Origin: Adiantum capillus-veneris
Taxonomy: Eukaryota; Streptophyta; Polypodiopsida; Polypodiales; Pteridaceae
DNA: 64,000 nucleotides
Reading direction: 5' to 3'
Assembly: GCA_014529385.2 (NCBI GenBank)
Contig: CM043966.1
Coordinates: forward strand, 44,772,537 to 44,836,536
Under the pieces are notes generated by a model. The model saw only the letters and a list, made by a program, of their open reading frames with translations, was not told the DNA's origin and did no database searches. Positions within the stretch are counted from its first letter, which is position 1, and the number at the start of each line of letters is the position of its first letter. This document shows, piece by piece, positions 21,785-32,411 of this stretch. The position numbers and the translations under genes are program-made.

Positions 21785-22324
21785 TGTTAACTAAGTCAAC
21801 GTCAGTTTTAACAGAAGCTGCTAAAGACCGAAGACGTACGAATGCACATCGAGGATGAATGCAAAGAAACAGTAAAGATTGGAGTTACACATTTTCCAAG
21901 TTTTTTTCAAAATGGTCACGTATTGTAAATTCTCGATTTATTTAAAGCCATTGTAATATTTTAACGTGCTACGGGCTCAATGGGAGTTCCAAATTGTAAA
22001 GAATAGGTCACTTATTGTGCCTAGGTTGCAAATTCAATAAGTGGTGAGCCCTTAAGGCCTTGAGCACCCGGACATTGCATATTTTTAACCTAGGCATATA
22101 AGGCAGTGTGTAAAAGAAATTAGGGTTCTCAAGATCATTTGTTGAGAGCACTCTTTGGTGAGAGCTCTTGAGGTGTGTGGCTATGGAGTCCTTGAGCTTC
22201 TACTTGCTCATGAGACTTGATTAACACTAATCAATGATTCATTCTCTTTCACTATACATCTCTCATACTTCTTATGATTGCCTATGATGCTTAGATTAAT
22301 TAGATCTTAACTAATTAGTGGCAT
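21785..22324 (+). repeat. Element A 5' LTR, promoter part only
   Basis: It starts TGTTAACTAAG at 21785 and follows the 3' LTR of A (5543 to about 5225) closely, through the TATA-like GCATATAAGG near 22095. It then holds about 210 bp lacking from the 3' LTR and stops at 22324, where the B leader begins with no PBS. The rest of this LTR lies at 11875-11497 in the opposite orientation. Confidence 0.75.
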
Positions 22325-24509
22325 CTTTTGTTGTGTAGAGGTAGCTTGGAAGTAATCGTACTTGCTGAGTGCCTTTAGGATTGTAGGACTGTAGATTTAT
22401 ATTAGGATTTGGAAAATGATTGAAAGGCGAGACAAATCTTAAGATCAAGGCTCTGAAAACTGTAAAAAACAAGAAAACGAGTGTTTGTGGACACTTTCCA
22501 CAACCCAACTGCAAGAGAACCTAGAAGTAGGGTAAGTAGGATCCGAGGTGGGATCTCGGAACATTGCTGACTCCAAACGAATCATTTGTGAGTTTTTATT
22601 GGAAGTTGCATAATTTCTTTCTACGGATAGAAACAACACGAAAAGACTCCAAACCACTCAATCTGACTAGAAAGTAAGCTTAAAAGTTGTATGAACTAGT
22701 GGGTAAGCTCAAGGACACTTTGAGATAAAATTTTCAAGAGTTGGCCAAAACTCAGATTATTTACTTTTTCTTGACATTTTAAGCCAAATTAAGTTTTGAC
22801 TTGATTCATAGGCTTAAAATAGCTCATATAAAGACTGTCTATGAAAAAATTGCAAAAAAGTGTCAGTTTTGGGCCTACAGTTAATAATCGCGATTATTAA
22901 CTTTCAGCTCAGATTTAACCAAGGTTCATACCATTGAGTCATTGCATATATACAAACAACTTTTGTAAAGGCACAAAAGATTTGGATCACCAAATGATAA
23001 AAAAACTGGGTAAAAACTAAAGTTTGTATTGACTTTCTGAGTCTTGACTGAAAATTGGGAAAAAATTTATCCAAACTCGTGATTATTTACATCTGCCCCA
23101 TTTTTCAACTTTTTTGAACAAGTCAGCATACCACCAGTTTTACCATGTTGTAATAAGCCCACAAACCAAATTTGGTAAGATTTGGATCATTGGATTGATA
23201 ATTGTGACCAATTTTGCAAAGTTAGTCTGTGCGGATAGAAAAATGATGACTATTTGACCAAAAATAGTCCAAACTTGATGAAACTTGGCTAGAGACCTTA
23301 AGTTGAGGTGCTTAACAGATCTGTGTCAAGATTGGGATAAAAACTTGCAAAAAAATAGCAAGAGTAAATAATCGCGATTACTTACATCTGCTCTAAAAAT
23401 TGACAATCTTGCATATTTGGGCATACCACAAGGTCAAGCATAGCATGTAGACCTCACAAATCAATTTTGGTGAAATTTGGATCACAAAAGTGAAACTTAA
23501 GCTAGATTCTTGAAATCAGAGTTTGCGGACAGACAATTGTTGATAACTTGAACAAATCTTGTTCAAATTAAGTTTTAACTTGACTCAGAGGCTCAAAATA
23601 GATCATGAAAAGACTGTCCTAGGTCAAAAGTAAATAATCACGATTATTTACTTTTAGGTAAAAAATGACTAAGGTTGATACCGTAGACTCTAAGCATGAT
23701 TGGAAATATCTTTTGTGAAGGCTCATGAAGTTTGGATCACAAAACAAACCAAAACCTTGATAAAAACTGAAATCTGTAGTGAATGTCGAGAACTTGAGTG
23801 TGACTTGGTAAATCTTGTTCAAATTCAGTGAAACTTGACTCATAGGCTTATATTGATGTGTTAAACAAGTTACATGCTCAATTGACCAAAATTATACAAA
23901 AAATTACCAGAAGTAAATAATCGTGATTATTTACTTTTGAGGAAAAAAAATTTATTAAAAAAAAACTACAGTAAATAATCGCGATTATTTACATTTGCTC
24001 CAGAATTGAGAATTTTTTCCCAAGTGAATATACCACAAGGTCAAGAACATCAAGTAGACTCTACAAATCAAATTTGGTGAAATTTGGATCACAAAATTGA
24101 GACTTAAGCCAGATTCTTGGAATCAGAGTCAATTACTTGGCAAAACAAGCCTAAAAAGTGTAGAAACTGAGAAAAGTAAATAATCGGAATTATTTATTGT
24201 TGAGCCCTAGAAATAAGACTTTGGACTTTCGAGCTTGTATAGTGTTAGAACAACATAATACAAGGCCACTGGCCAAGTTTGGGTTTCATCGGATCCAAAT
24301 TGGTACCTGTTAACTCAGTTTCAAGTTGCAGATTAGTCCTTTAGCTCCTTGCAAGGATAGAATTTGGAAATCTCAATTGCTGACTCACTTAGCTCAATTG
24401 AAGAACCAGGTTGCAGGCAAAGAATTGGGAGCTTGACAAGAGCTGAATTCAAGTCAAGTAGAAAAAACGAATAACAATCTAATATGCAGGTTAGGTTATC
24501 CAAGGCCTA
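22325..24509 (+). other. Element B: long leader with palindrome array
   Basis: It begins CTTTTGTTGTGTAGAGG, collinear with P from about 38535. No coding frame is credible. Near-palindromes of about 22 bp (11-bp arm GTAAATAATCG or GTTAATAATCG and its complement) lie at 22880, 23364, 23630, 23913, 23971 and 24176, with a half-site at about 23084. Between them run diverged repeats of a unit of about 265-285 bp with words such as TTTGGTGAAATTTGG. Confidence 0.8.
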
Positions 24510-24850
24510 AATTTTCATCATTTCAAAGGCTGCAATCAATTCTGACACTTTCGAGCTAAAGTTAATCAACTCTAGTGAGTCTGAGAGAAATCAACTGCCA
24601 AAAGTACTATGACAAAAGCAGTCTTATCAAACCCGAGCAGAAATATTTTTGCTAATCAATACCAAAATCTGCTAGGAGACAGTTTTTACAGAACTAGTCG
24701 ACATGGACCTATGAGAGTTCAAGTACAATAGAGCAAGCCAGTAGCAGTGGTAACACAGATACAAGTGCAACAGAGCAGATTTTACAACTATATGGCTACA
24801 ATGGAGATAAAGTCTTATATGCAGATTCAGAAGGCCATAGATATCTAATG
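24510..24850 (+). repeat. Block shared with 60235-60579
   Basis: The two blocks share TTTCAAA-GG(C/T)TGCAATCAATTCT near the start and ATGGCTACAATGGAGATAAA followed by a near-identical 30 bp at the end. Here it joins the leader to the broken gag-like region of B; in C it lies just before the K LTR. A decayed frame reads NYMATMEIKSYMQIQKAI. Confidence 0.65.
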
Positions 24851-25307
24851 AGCAGCAAAAGCAGCACAGGAGCCAAGATCTTATTGATCAGAGTAAAGCC
24901 AGATTTAGAACTCCCATATGTTCACAAACTTTAGTGGAGCCAGGTATTGCAAGCTCAAAGATAAAGTGTAGATAGAAGTTCAGATAGTCAAGTGTTTATC
25001 CAGAAATCTGCACAAGCCAACAAGACATACAATTAGTGCATATGAAATCAGGCTCATTGTACATGGACTATAGTACAGTGGTCAGATCTATAATCAAGAA
25101 CCAAAAATGAAAGATCCAACAGATCAACCAATTGAAGCCAGTCTAATTGGAGAACTAAGCCAAAGATGGTACAAAGGTCAAGATGGAGCATTCTACAACT
25201 TGATTCTTAGTGTTTTAAAAGAAGATGCCGACAACTTGGCCAACATAGAAGCAGAAACTTCTCAACTAGAGCTTGACATGATATAACCAAATTAAATACC
25301 ACTAGTC
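24851..25307 (+). pseudogene. Element B: decayed gag-like region
   Basis: The plus-strand reading has stops but retains a stretch beginning near 25110 with MKDPTDQPIEASLIGELSQR and GAFYNLILSVLKEDADNLA. It sits where gag sits in E and P. I could not assign a domain. Confidence 0.35.
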
Positions 25308-25523
25308 ATGGCGTATTGCTCAGATTGTGGACGAAAAGGTGGACATTTTTTTGAAGATTGTCCAAGAAACCCAGACAACAAGGACACATCAACCACCAAG
25401 CAAGGTATAGAGCAAATTGGAAATGTGAATCTTGATGTAAGTGCATCTAACTTGTCACTTTTAATGCAATCATATGATTCTGCATTACCATTAGAAGCAC
25501 CAGTAAAAGCAATGCAAATTTAA
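25308..25523 (+). pseudogene. Element B: single gag-type zinc knuckle
   Basis: The 71-residue frame starts MAYCSDCGRKGGHFFEDCPR, a CX2CX5HX4C knuckle. This spacing equals the second knuckle of E and P (CTQCCKKGGNSPEDC, CIQCCQKEGHFPEDC), not the canonical CX2CX4HX4C first one, which B lacks. This ties B to the E/P family. The Met at 25308 is probably not a true start, since the knuckle is normally internal to gag. Confidence 0.65.
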
Positions 25524-25855
25524 AATCAGCATAAAGATGCATAGGTACATGAAAAGCTTAAAATTGATTCTTTGAACAACAAATTCTTGCATGAATTTAG
25601 TAAAGGTGTCGAGATATCACCAAAGGTTAAAAAATTGTGAAGTTTGCAAATGATTTGCATCCACTGACACAAGTGTGCAAACATTCACGAGTCTAAGAGA
25701 CACATCAAACAGAAAGATGTTAGCATTGTATGGCACCCATAATTCATATGCACACTATGTACACCAAAAAGGGAAACTGTACAAAACGATCAACTAGTGT
25801 TTGAACGGCCCACGTACAAACTCATAGAAGTGCCTCCAATGATAGATCAGAAAGG

Positions 25856-26758
25856 ATGGTTCATTTCAGAGGATGGTTCATTTCAGAGGAAATAAACTAT
25901 TATAGCCCATTATCTCTAGAGCTGAAGGATATTACCCGAGTGAATCTAGAAATCTGTTCAGAGCCAAATTCTCATCCCCCATCAGAAATAAAGCTTCGAT
26001 GTTGTGACCAAACGAGTATATACTCTGACAAAAAAAACCGTAGATATAGACAAGAGTCTAGCATCTATGATGCCTTGGGTCTTGAAACCACAGAAGCTCA
26101 TATCATAGGAGACCCATGGGATAGAAAATATCAGGGTAAAGATAATGCTATCTACAACTTGACTTGGGAAATAATTTGTCATGTTTCACGGAGATACATA
26201 GGAAACTATGTAGAAGGTTTACAGATGCCAAACATCAACAGTGCTACCCAAAGTGTACCTTCACAATCTCAAAAGGTGAGACTCAACCAGAGCCAAACCT
26301 TTTTGAGCTCTCACAATGAAGTAGGCTATAGTGATCACCCTAGGAAGGGGGGAGCTGCAAATTCATCAAGCTCAACTCTAGTACCAGAAAATGCTACACC
26401 TGTTAGAAGCCCAAGAACTTCTAGCCAACAGACCCCTTCAAAGCAAAAACCATTGGAAGACCATATGGTTGTTGAATTTTTTCCAGTGACCCAGAAACCA
26501 TCAAAATCTGCAAAAAAATTCTTCTATGAAGATCATCAGGGACAAAAGTTTCAGTTGATCTTCACGAGTCAAAGTCAAAAGCCAAAAAATGCCATAGTGT
26601 TCAAACAGTTGCATGAGACCAAGCTCACATATGCATATCAAGATGCACATGGTAACGAAGATCAGCAAGATCATGACCTTGTACAAACCCATAAGGATGG
26701 CCCGACTGAAGTCAAGGACTATCTGAAGATGATGCAAAGTCTCAAGCTGCCAGGATAG
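25856..26758 (+). CDS. Element B: unrecognised 300-residue ORF
   Basis: This is the longest frame of B and one of the few long undamaged frames in the window. The N-terminal half looks globular: it contains LELKDITRVNLE, KLRCCDQTSIYS, a charged RRYRQESSIYDALGLE and IIGDPWDRKYQG. The C-terminal half is Ser/Pro/Gln/Lys-rich and probably disordered, ending acidic. LKDITRVNL resembles a stretch just after the protease of P (SITRVNLKD near 44160), a weak hint that it descends from the protease-RT linker. It lies between the zinc knuckle and a protease-like domain. No RT, RNase H or integrase signature is visible. Function unknown. Confidence 0.5.
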   Translation: MVHFRGWFISEEINYYSPLSLELKDITRVNLEICSEPNSHPPSEIKLRCCDQTSIYSDKKNRRYRQESSIYDALGLETTEAHIIGDPWDRKYQGKDNAIYNLTWEIICHVSRRYIGNYVEGLQMPNINSATQSVPSQSQKVRLNQSQTFLSSHNEVGYSDHPRKGGAANSSSSTLVPENATPVRSPRTSSQQTPSKQKPLEDHMVVEFFPVTQKPSKSAKKFFYEDHQGQKFQLIFTSQSQKPKNAIVFKQLHETKLTYAYQDAHGNEDQQDHDLVQTHKDGPTEVKDYLKMMQSLKLPG

Positions 26759-26777
26759 GACATAAAAATCAAGATCA

Positions 26778-27353
26778 ATGAAAGCTAAAGTCCAGAAAGA
26801 TACAAAAAGGTCACTGCCAAAATCTCCTCTGAAGAAACAGATTCTACCAGATAGTACAATGGACCTTTTAAGGTCAAAGGTTACTCAAATGCAGGAGGAC
26901 AATGCTCAACAATTGCGAAAAAGTGCAGTATCACAGTCATACGAGTCGACATCAATGGAAGAAGGTGATCAAGAAAAAGCCAATGTAGAAAAAGTTCAAC
27001 CCACGGAAATCGCCACCACAAAAGCACTCAATATAGAAAGAAATCCTGAGACGATAAAGTGCAACATTGTTGGTGAGAATGAAGAAAAGCTATCAAAAGA
27101 AGTAAAGCTAGATTTTCAGCTAGATAAGAACCTCATGTCCTTTCGTACTTGGAAAAGATGTGGTCAACCACAACTGGAAGATGCTCCTAAATTTGTGAGC
27201 ATATCAGGAAACAAACGAGCAGAATGTTGGGGAATCATCTCCACCACCATTGAAGTAAGTTCACAAATAATCATACCTCAATTCCATGTGATTACAGCAA
27301 AGGATATGCCAGACAACATCATAATGGGATGCCAATGGCCCAGAAGATATTAG
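26778..27353 (+). CDS. Element B: first retropepsin-like domain, degenerate
   Basis: The N-terminal half is Lys/Gln/Ser/Glu-rich. The second half has a protease-like layout: KLDFQLDKNLMSFRTWK, where D-T/S-G would be D-F-Q; then GIISTTIEVSSQIIIPQFHV and DNIIMGCQWPRRY, corresponding to the I-L-G box. Asp is kept but the Thr-Gly is not, so proteolysis is unlikely. The overall pattern is close to the post-integrase domain of P rather than to the first protease. A stop at 27351-27353 ends the frame, with related sequence continuing in other frames. Confidence 0.55.
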   Translation: MKAKVQKDTKRSLPKSPLKKQILPDSTMDLLRSKVTQMQEDNAQQLRKSAVSQSYESTSMEEGDQEKANVEKVQPTEIATTKALNIERNPETIKCNIVGENEEKLSKEVKLDFQLDKNLMSFRTWKRCGQPQLEDAPKFVSISGNKRAECWGIISTTIEVSSQIIIPQFHVITAKDMPDNIIMGCQWPRRY

Positions 27354-27709
27354 AAATATAGAATTCAATGAAGATGCAATCTTCAGAGGCAAAAAAGAAT
27401 GAAGACCAAGATTGGTCACCCGCGGACGACAACACAAAGTCCTCAAATACAATTCAAATGGAAGATCTTAATGAAGATGATTCATCTTTATCAAACAGAA
27501 CTTCAGAAGAGCTAGAGGCAGATCAAGCAACAAAAAGTGCAAATCAAATAGAGCGAGGGCAACCACAATAGCTATTGAGCAAAGAATACCATCAAAGCCA
27601 GAAGTTAAAAAGAATAGGGTTGCAAAAAACCAAGAAGCAATAGAAGTCCAAAGATCAATCACTCATTGCCAGCTAAATTAGCTGATGCAAGTCAGAGTGC
27701 AATAAAAAG
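27354..27709 (+). pseudogene. Element B: acidic linker between protease-like domains
   Basis: A short frame (27368-27571) is acidic, rich in Ser, Asn and Gln, and looks disordered. It is interrupted by the solo LTR at 27710. Confidence 0.35.
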
Positions 27710-29283
27710 TGTAATGGAATTGGCCTATTTAACTTGAGAGTAGCGGAAATTAATGAGAGTACTTTTGAGAAATAAATTTGTGAGCATAACGGGTGAACAT
27801 AATTGAAGATAGCAACATAATCATAGCAATTAGTTAACTTGGCATGAACAATACTTTTGCAAGAGAGAGAATTTAGAGAACATGACAACAGTTGAGGACC
27901 GGATTTATGTGGAGCCGGTCCCCCCTCTAATAGGCATTTGTATTATGATTTCTCCCATTAAGAGAGACTTGTTACAATACAGTCTTTGTGTTCCTTGTGA
28001 CCTAGGTGATGCAATGAAGATGGAAAGCTTCATGCATCACAAACATAACATAAACTTGAAGAAAGCTTTAGCTATCCCAAGCCTCAGTCCCAAGACCTCA
28101 AACACCTTCGAAGGTGGAGAGAGCTAGCAGGGAATGAGGGTAGGGAAGAGGAAGAAGAAACATTTCGTAGGAGAAAGAATTAGTTCCTCACTTATCATAA
28201 CTCTTGTTGTTAGCATACATAATAGCATAGTAATGAAGAAGAAGGAGATGGCAAGATTAAGCATTGAAACATGGCTCTTGGTTGGATTTGCATTCCATAG
28301 CCAAGAGTGTTGGTGTAGGCTCTCAACCTCTACTTCCTTGGAGAGGGAGCTCTTGCACTTTGCATAGCACACCATGAGAGTGTTTGTGAGTGTGTGTGGG
28401 TGAGTATACCCCCTAAGCAACCCCCTAGCTTTCTTGGGTCAACCCCCCCTTGTAGCTCATGCTTGAAGCTCATTGGAACCCTCCAGGCCTAGCCAATCAT
28501 AAGCAGGAGGCATTACAAGCAGTAGGGGTAGCCTTGAGACAAGTGTCCCCCTTTCCCCTTTGAGAGAGAGGGCTAGATAAATGCTAAATCAATTGATTAA
28601 ATCTCGTAAATTACTATTGGACCCCTTGGGTGGCCAACCAATAGGCTTCAGGCATCTCATGAAGGTAACATAGGTAGGGGCCTGACATGTGTCTCTGCTG
28701 CCTCTTCAAGCTTGGGCCTTCCTTGTGTGTGTGAGTGTGTGTTCTCTCTCTATCCCCTAGGAAAAGGGCTCGCCCCCCCTCTTGTAGGGATACTTTTGAC
28801 TTTTGGTGCTCAAGCACCTTAGTCATCAAGCATGACAATGCACTTTAACTAGGGGTGTTCCCATAAGGATCTCAGGCAAGCATGTCAAGCACCTCGAGCA
28901 CCTTAATCAAGTAGAAAGTCAAGCACCTCAAGCATGTAGCAGGTCAAGCACCTCAAGCACCTCAAGCACGACAAGCACCTCGAGCTTGGGCCGGGTTCCC
29001 GCCTCAAGCTCAGCCCTAGCTTACCTAAGGTCAAAGGACTTCTACACACATTATTGGAGGTCTTCAATGAAGCTAACCCTAAGGTCTTATGCTCCATTGG
29101 TTAGCCTTGCTCTTTGATAGACCATCTCTCATTTGGGCCCCTTTACCATTGGCCCCATGTTGAGATAGATCTATAAGCACATATCTATATCTTAACACTT
29201 GTTCCCGTTTATTCTCCCACATTAAGTGATCAATTTAATATGAGAAAATCATTTGGGTTGGTTAGATATTAGAATTTATGACA
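27710..29283 (-). mobile_element. Solo LTR (family D) inside element B
   Basis: This 1574-bp unit begins TGTAATGG and ends TTATGACA, flanked on both sides by AAAAG (27705-27709 and 29284-29288). A homologous 1316-bp unit at 56260-57575 has a Met-type PBS beside its left end, which sets the orientation as minus. Shared landmarks are TAGCGGAAATTA near the left end, TGGCTCTTGGTTG in the middle and ATGAGAAAATCATTTGGG near the right end. The B sequence resumes after it, so this is a clean solo LTR from unequal recombination. Confidence 0.8.
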
Positions 29284-29334
29284 AAAAGTCTCAAGTCACC
29301 CTCCATAGAGACATAGTTAGATCAAGATGAGACC

Positions 29335-29703
29335 ATGGAACAAATACAAAGATCTTCAATAGAACCAACAATGAGAATAGCTATAGTTCTCAGCAGTACA
29401 AAAGGAGCAAGTGTCAGATGCAATGCTCTACTGGATAAAGAAGAAAAATACAATATGATTGAAGAGAACATCCAAAGGATCCTCGAGATCAATCCATGTA
29501 AGCATGATAGAAAAACAATGTAAGGTTTGCATACAAGTAAAAAAGAAATGGTTGCTACCCTTAGCATCCAAAATCATGAAGAGCAGGTGAAGTTTCAGGT
29601 GAAGCCTTCAAAGGAAATGCTTGCAGATGTCATCCTTGGACATCATTGGTTAGACCAACACAAGGCCTACAAAGAAGATAAAATGCTAATACTCTCTTCT
29701 CCA
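29335..29703 (+). pseudogene. Element B: second retropepsin-like domain, degenerate
   Basis: Broken by a stop at 29521-29523, the reading has RCNALLDKEEKYNMIEENIQ (Asp followed by Lys-Glu in place of Thr-Gly) and, in the continuation, ADVILGHHWLDQHKAY, a clear I-L-G-x-x-W box. It lies downstream of another protease-like domain (26778-27353) with no RT between. Like the post-integrase domains of E and P it keeps Asp but lacks Gly. Confidence 0.5.
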
Positions 29704-29736
29704 TGAGGTAGCCAACAACAATTATAGGTACCGTTA

Positions 29737-30810
29737 ATGCTAGATTCAGAGTTGCAGGAGTCACTAGAATCAAAGACAAATTGTGCAGACAAAGGTAAAG
29801 CTAAAGTGGAACTTTCACCGATTAACAAAGAAGGTGTGAAAGCATATGCCTCTACATCAAAGAACCCTCATGGCTCAGCTTCTTCAAGAAAGTTAGGCTT
29901 TCAAAACTTCAAGTCAATTGCTGACCCAACTAAAACCTTAATGGAGACGCCCAGAAAAGCAAAGGTATATCAGCCAAAGTACTCAAGAAAGCAAAGAAAA
30001 GTTAAGCAAGTGCTTGTTCTGAGTGGTTTAGTCAAATTCAATGATACGATTTGGATTAAAGACGAGAAATCAACACAGAAAGACAAACACATGGGATGGA
30101 TAGCATCACACTGGACCTTAAAGGAACAGGAGTAACATGAAGGTAACAGATAGATCTGGGTGCCAAAACCGCATGTTAGGGCATATGAAGTAACTTCAAG
30201 TCCCTCCCAAGAAAGAAGGCCCACAAGGTATCAACCTCGACAATATCCTAGGATACCTAAGAAGCATGTATACAACAAAACAACATTGAAAGACGCTAAA
30301 GTAAACCACAACTCTCAAAAGGATACAGAACAAAAACTGATCTCAAAGGATCTTCCTCTCAGACAAGGATTCTACACAGGTTGTACAAAGATTTGGCTAC
30401 CAGTCAAGTGCAAGCCAACTCCAACTACACCAGACCTGCATGAAGATCTAAACAACTGAACAAGACCTAGAGCAAGGCAAAGTCAACAAAGGAGTTACAA
30501 ATGTCATCAAGAGATTTGGATTCCTAAGTCTTCCAATGTTCCTAGTCAAAAGCCAAATGCCGACAATGAACAAAGGGCTACAACAACATCAAAGACTCCT
30601 ATCAAGAGGCCGAATTGGAAAATCAAACAGATAATGGAGTCTTCACAGTCAAAGAAAGACAACCCAACCAACGCAAATGCAAATTCAAAGATGATAAAAC
30701 AGGTATGGCAAAAGAAACCTTCAATGCCAACTTGGTCCTTCACTAATCCTCTTTTTGAGGATTCAAGCTTACTTTTACTTGAAGAAATGGTTGTAGTAAG
30801 CACAAGAATG
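29737..30810 (+). pseudogene. Element B: basic C-terminal tail
   Basis: Three consecutive frames (29737-30135, about 30140-30459 and 30541-30810) encode Lys/Gln/Ser/Pro-rich sequence. IWVPKPHVRAYE near 30150 parallels IWVPKPSPSTKQ of P (49027 onward), and KQVWQKKP near 30700 parallels VWKKKEDL of P. The tail is therefore a conserved C-terminus that follows the protease-like domain in this family. Nucleic-acid binding is plausible from composition only. Confidence 0.5.
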
Positions 30811-31070
30811 TGAAAAATCAAGTTTCTAGGGTGCAGAAAACACTCTTTGGCATAATTAGAGTTGGGTTGTTGAGCCATAAAATGAGCAAAGCATTAGACC
30901 CAAAGCTTCAAGTCATATTAAACTCTGTGCTAAGAGTCATAGTTATTAGGCTTACGCTCAAGCTGGAATAGTTGAGCATATCTAAATCGTGTTGCTCATG
31001 CTGGATGAGATGAGCATAAGAGTCGAAGTCTATTAACTTACAATTGGTGGAGTGTCGTAGAGTCCAACAC
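30811..31070. other. Short unassigned spacer
   Basis: I see no gene, LTR end or polypurine tract that would close element B. Its 3' LTR is not visible in the window. Confidence 0.4.
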
Positions 31071-31485
31071 TCACGCACAGTGCACAGTAAGATGAGAGCA
31101 CATATCCTCGTCAACAAAAACCATTCTTAAAGGGGTGCCAGCTTGCAAAGCTATGTCATATGCTTTTATAGCTACACTATCTTTCTGAAGACCCCTCAAA
31201 ATCCTTCTGGCACAACATATTGTTTTCCATGCATTTTTGTGTATGCATAAATAGGATGTCCCACCATTGGACATATGCATTAGACACTCTTTTTTGCTTC
31301 CACCTATGCACCTTGAGTGGACTACAAGAGGCAACAAATGTTCCATCATGCTACCCTTTCATATTTGTTGTCTCTTTATTTCCATATCTATCAGCAAATA
31401 ATCCTTTGAGTACTTAATTAATATTCTCTATGCTAATAAGTACTCCAATAATACGCGTATCCCAAAGTCACTTTTTTCCCAACAG
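31071..31485 (-). repeat. Dispersed block, copy 2
   Basis: It is the inverted partner of 5855-6240. The minus-strand frame (31349-31071) reads MMEHLLPLVVHSRCIGG, KECLMHMSNGGTSYLCI and ALQAGTPLRMVFVDEDM without stops for 92 residues. It belongs to whatever element carries the minus-strand PBS at 32398-32409. No family was recognised. Confidence 0.55.
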
Positions 31486-32397
31486 ACCAAAAACAGCTCA
31501 AAAAACCACTATCTCTCTAACACTGTAAGCTGTGGGTAAACCTGTCCTGCACCTGTACTGTCTCTCACTGTCCTGTCACTGTCCTGTAAGCATAGACTGC
31601 GACAATGCCTCAACGGTAGTAAAGCAAAGATGCAATCCCAACTGTCTAACTCACCGTTAATACATCCTAGCTGCCTATCTAAGGGTGCTCCAGGGATCGC
31701 TCCAAGACCTGTATCACCGAAAGGATCTCAACATTCGAGAATCCCCCAGCTCAATAAAACCTCACTCGACCCTCAACAAAGGCTGCAGTAAATTTGACAA
31801 TACATAGACTTCCCACAAAGTCATACATCCACAAATTTCCCACTGTATGCTATAACCGTTGCGGCAGTTGTTTGCTGCGTGACTCACAGCCAGCAAACCC
31901 TCAACAGACATACATCATCTCTGACAATACATCCCATGTAGAAGTACTTGTAATGTCAGGATGAAATCTGGAATATCAAGCAGCAAACACAAGCTACCTG
32001 ATGAACTAGTGGATGTCGCCTACAGTCTGTGTGTAGGTGCGCCCGTGTCGTATGTGACACGCCTCCAAGAACTGTAAGCCGTTCTTCGTTGTGTAGATAG
32101 CCACAAATCAGCACTCTGGAAGTGAAGATATCCTCAGCACTTGCAGTCGTAGGCCGAAACCCCAAATTTGCAGAGTCGGATCTGCACCCGCTGAGACCAC
32201 GTAGTCGAAAATGGCTTGCGCAGATCTTTGTCGAAGCCGAATGGTGGCCGAGATGACCTCAGAATGAAATTCTGAGAACACCAAGTCCTTCGAGTTCGCC
32301 CACAAGATTTGGGGCGTGTCTTCGCCTGTCAAATCTCACTCCAATCTGAGCAGGTGACTCTAGCTACCTGCAAATGCTACCCCGAGCCTCGATCTGA
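31486..32397 (-). other. Interior of the minus-strand Met-PBS element
   Basis: The frames 32332-32108 and 32165-31956 overlap and are GC-richer than the surroundings, with residues such as ILWANSKDLVFSEF. No gag or pol motif is seen. The stretch lies between the PBS and the dispersed block. Confidence 0.35.
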
Positions 32398-32409
32398 GCT
32401 CTGATACCA
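32398..32409 (-). other. Met-tRNA type primer binding site
   Basis: The minus strand reads TGGTATCAGAGC, the standard initiator-Met PBS of many plant LTR elements. Two bases separate it from a sequence ending TTCA. Confidence 0.75.
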
Positions 32410-32411
32410 GT

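Noticed and set aside
25856-26758. Movement protein or other gene of an integrated plant pararetrovirus
   Set aside because: No movement-protein, coat or pararetroviral RT motifs are visible, and the context (LTR, PBS, zinc knuckle of the E/P type) is that of a Ty3 element.
28134-28420. Overlapping ORFs in the 27.7-29.3 kb region
   Set aside because: They lie within a solo LTR and are not conserved in its relative at 56260-57575.
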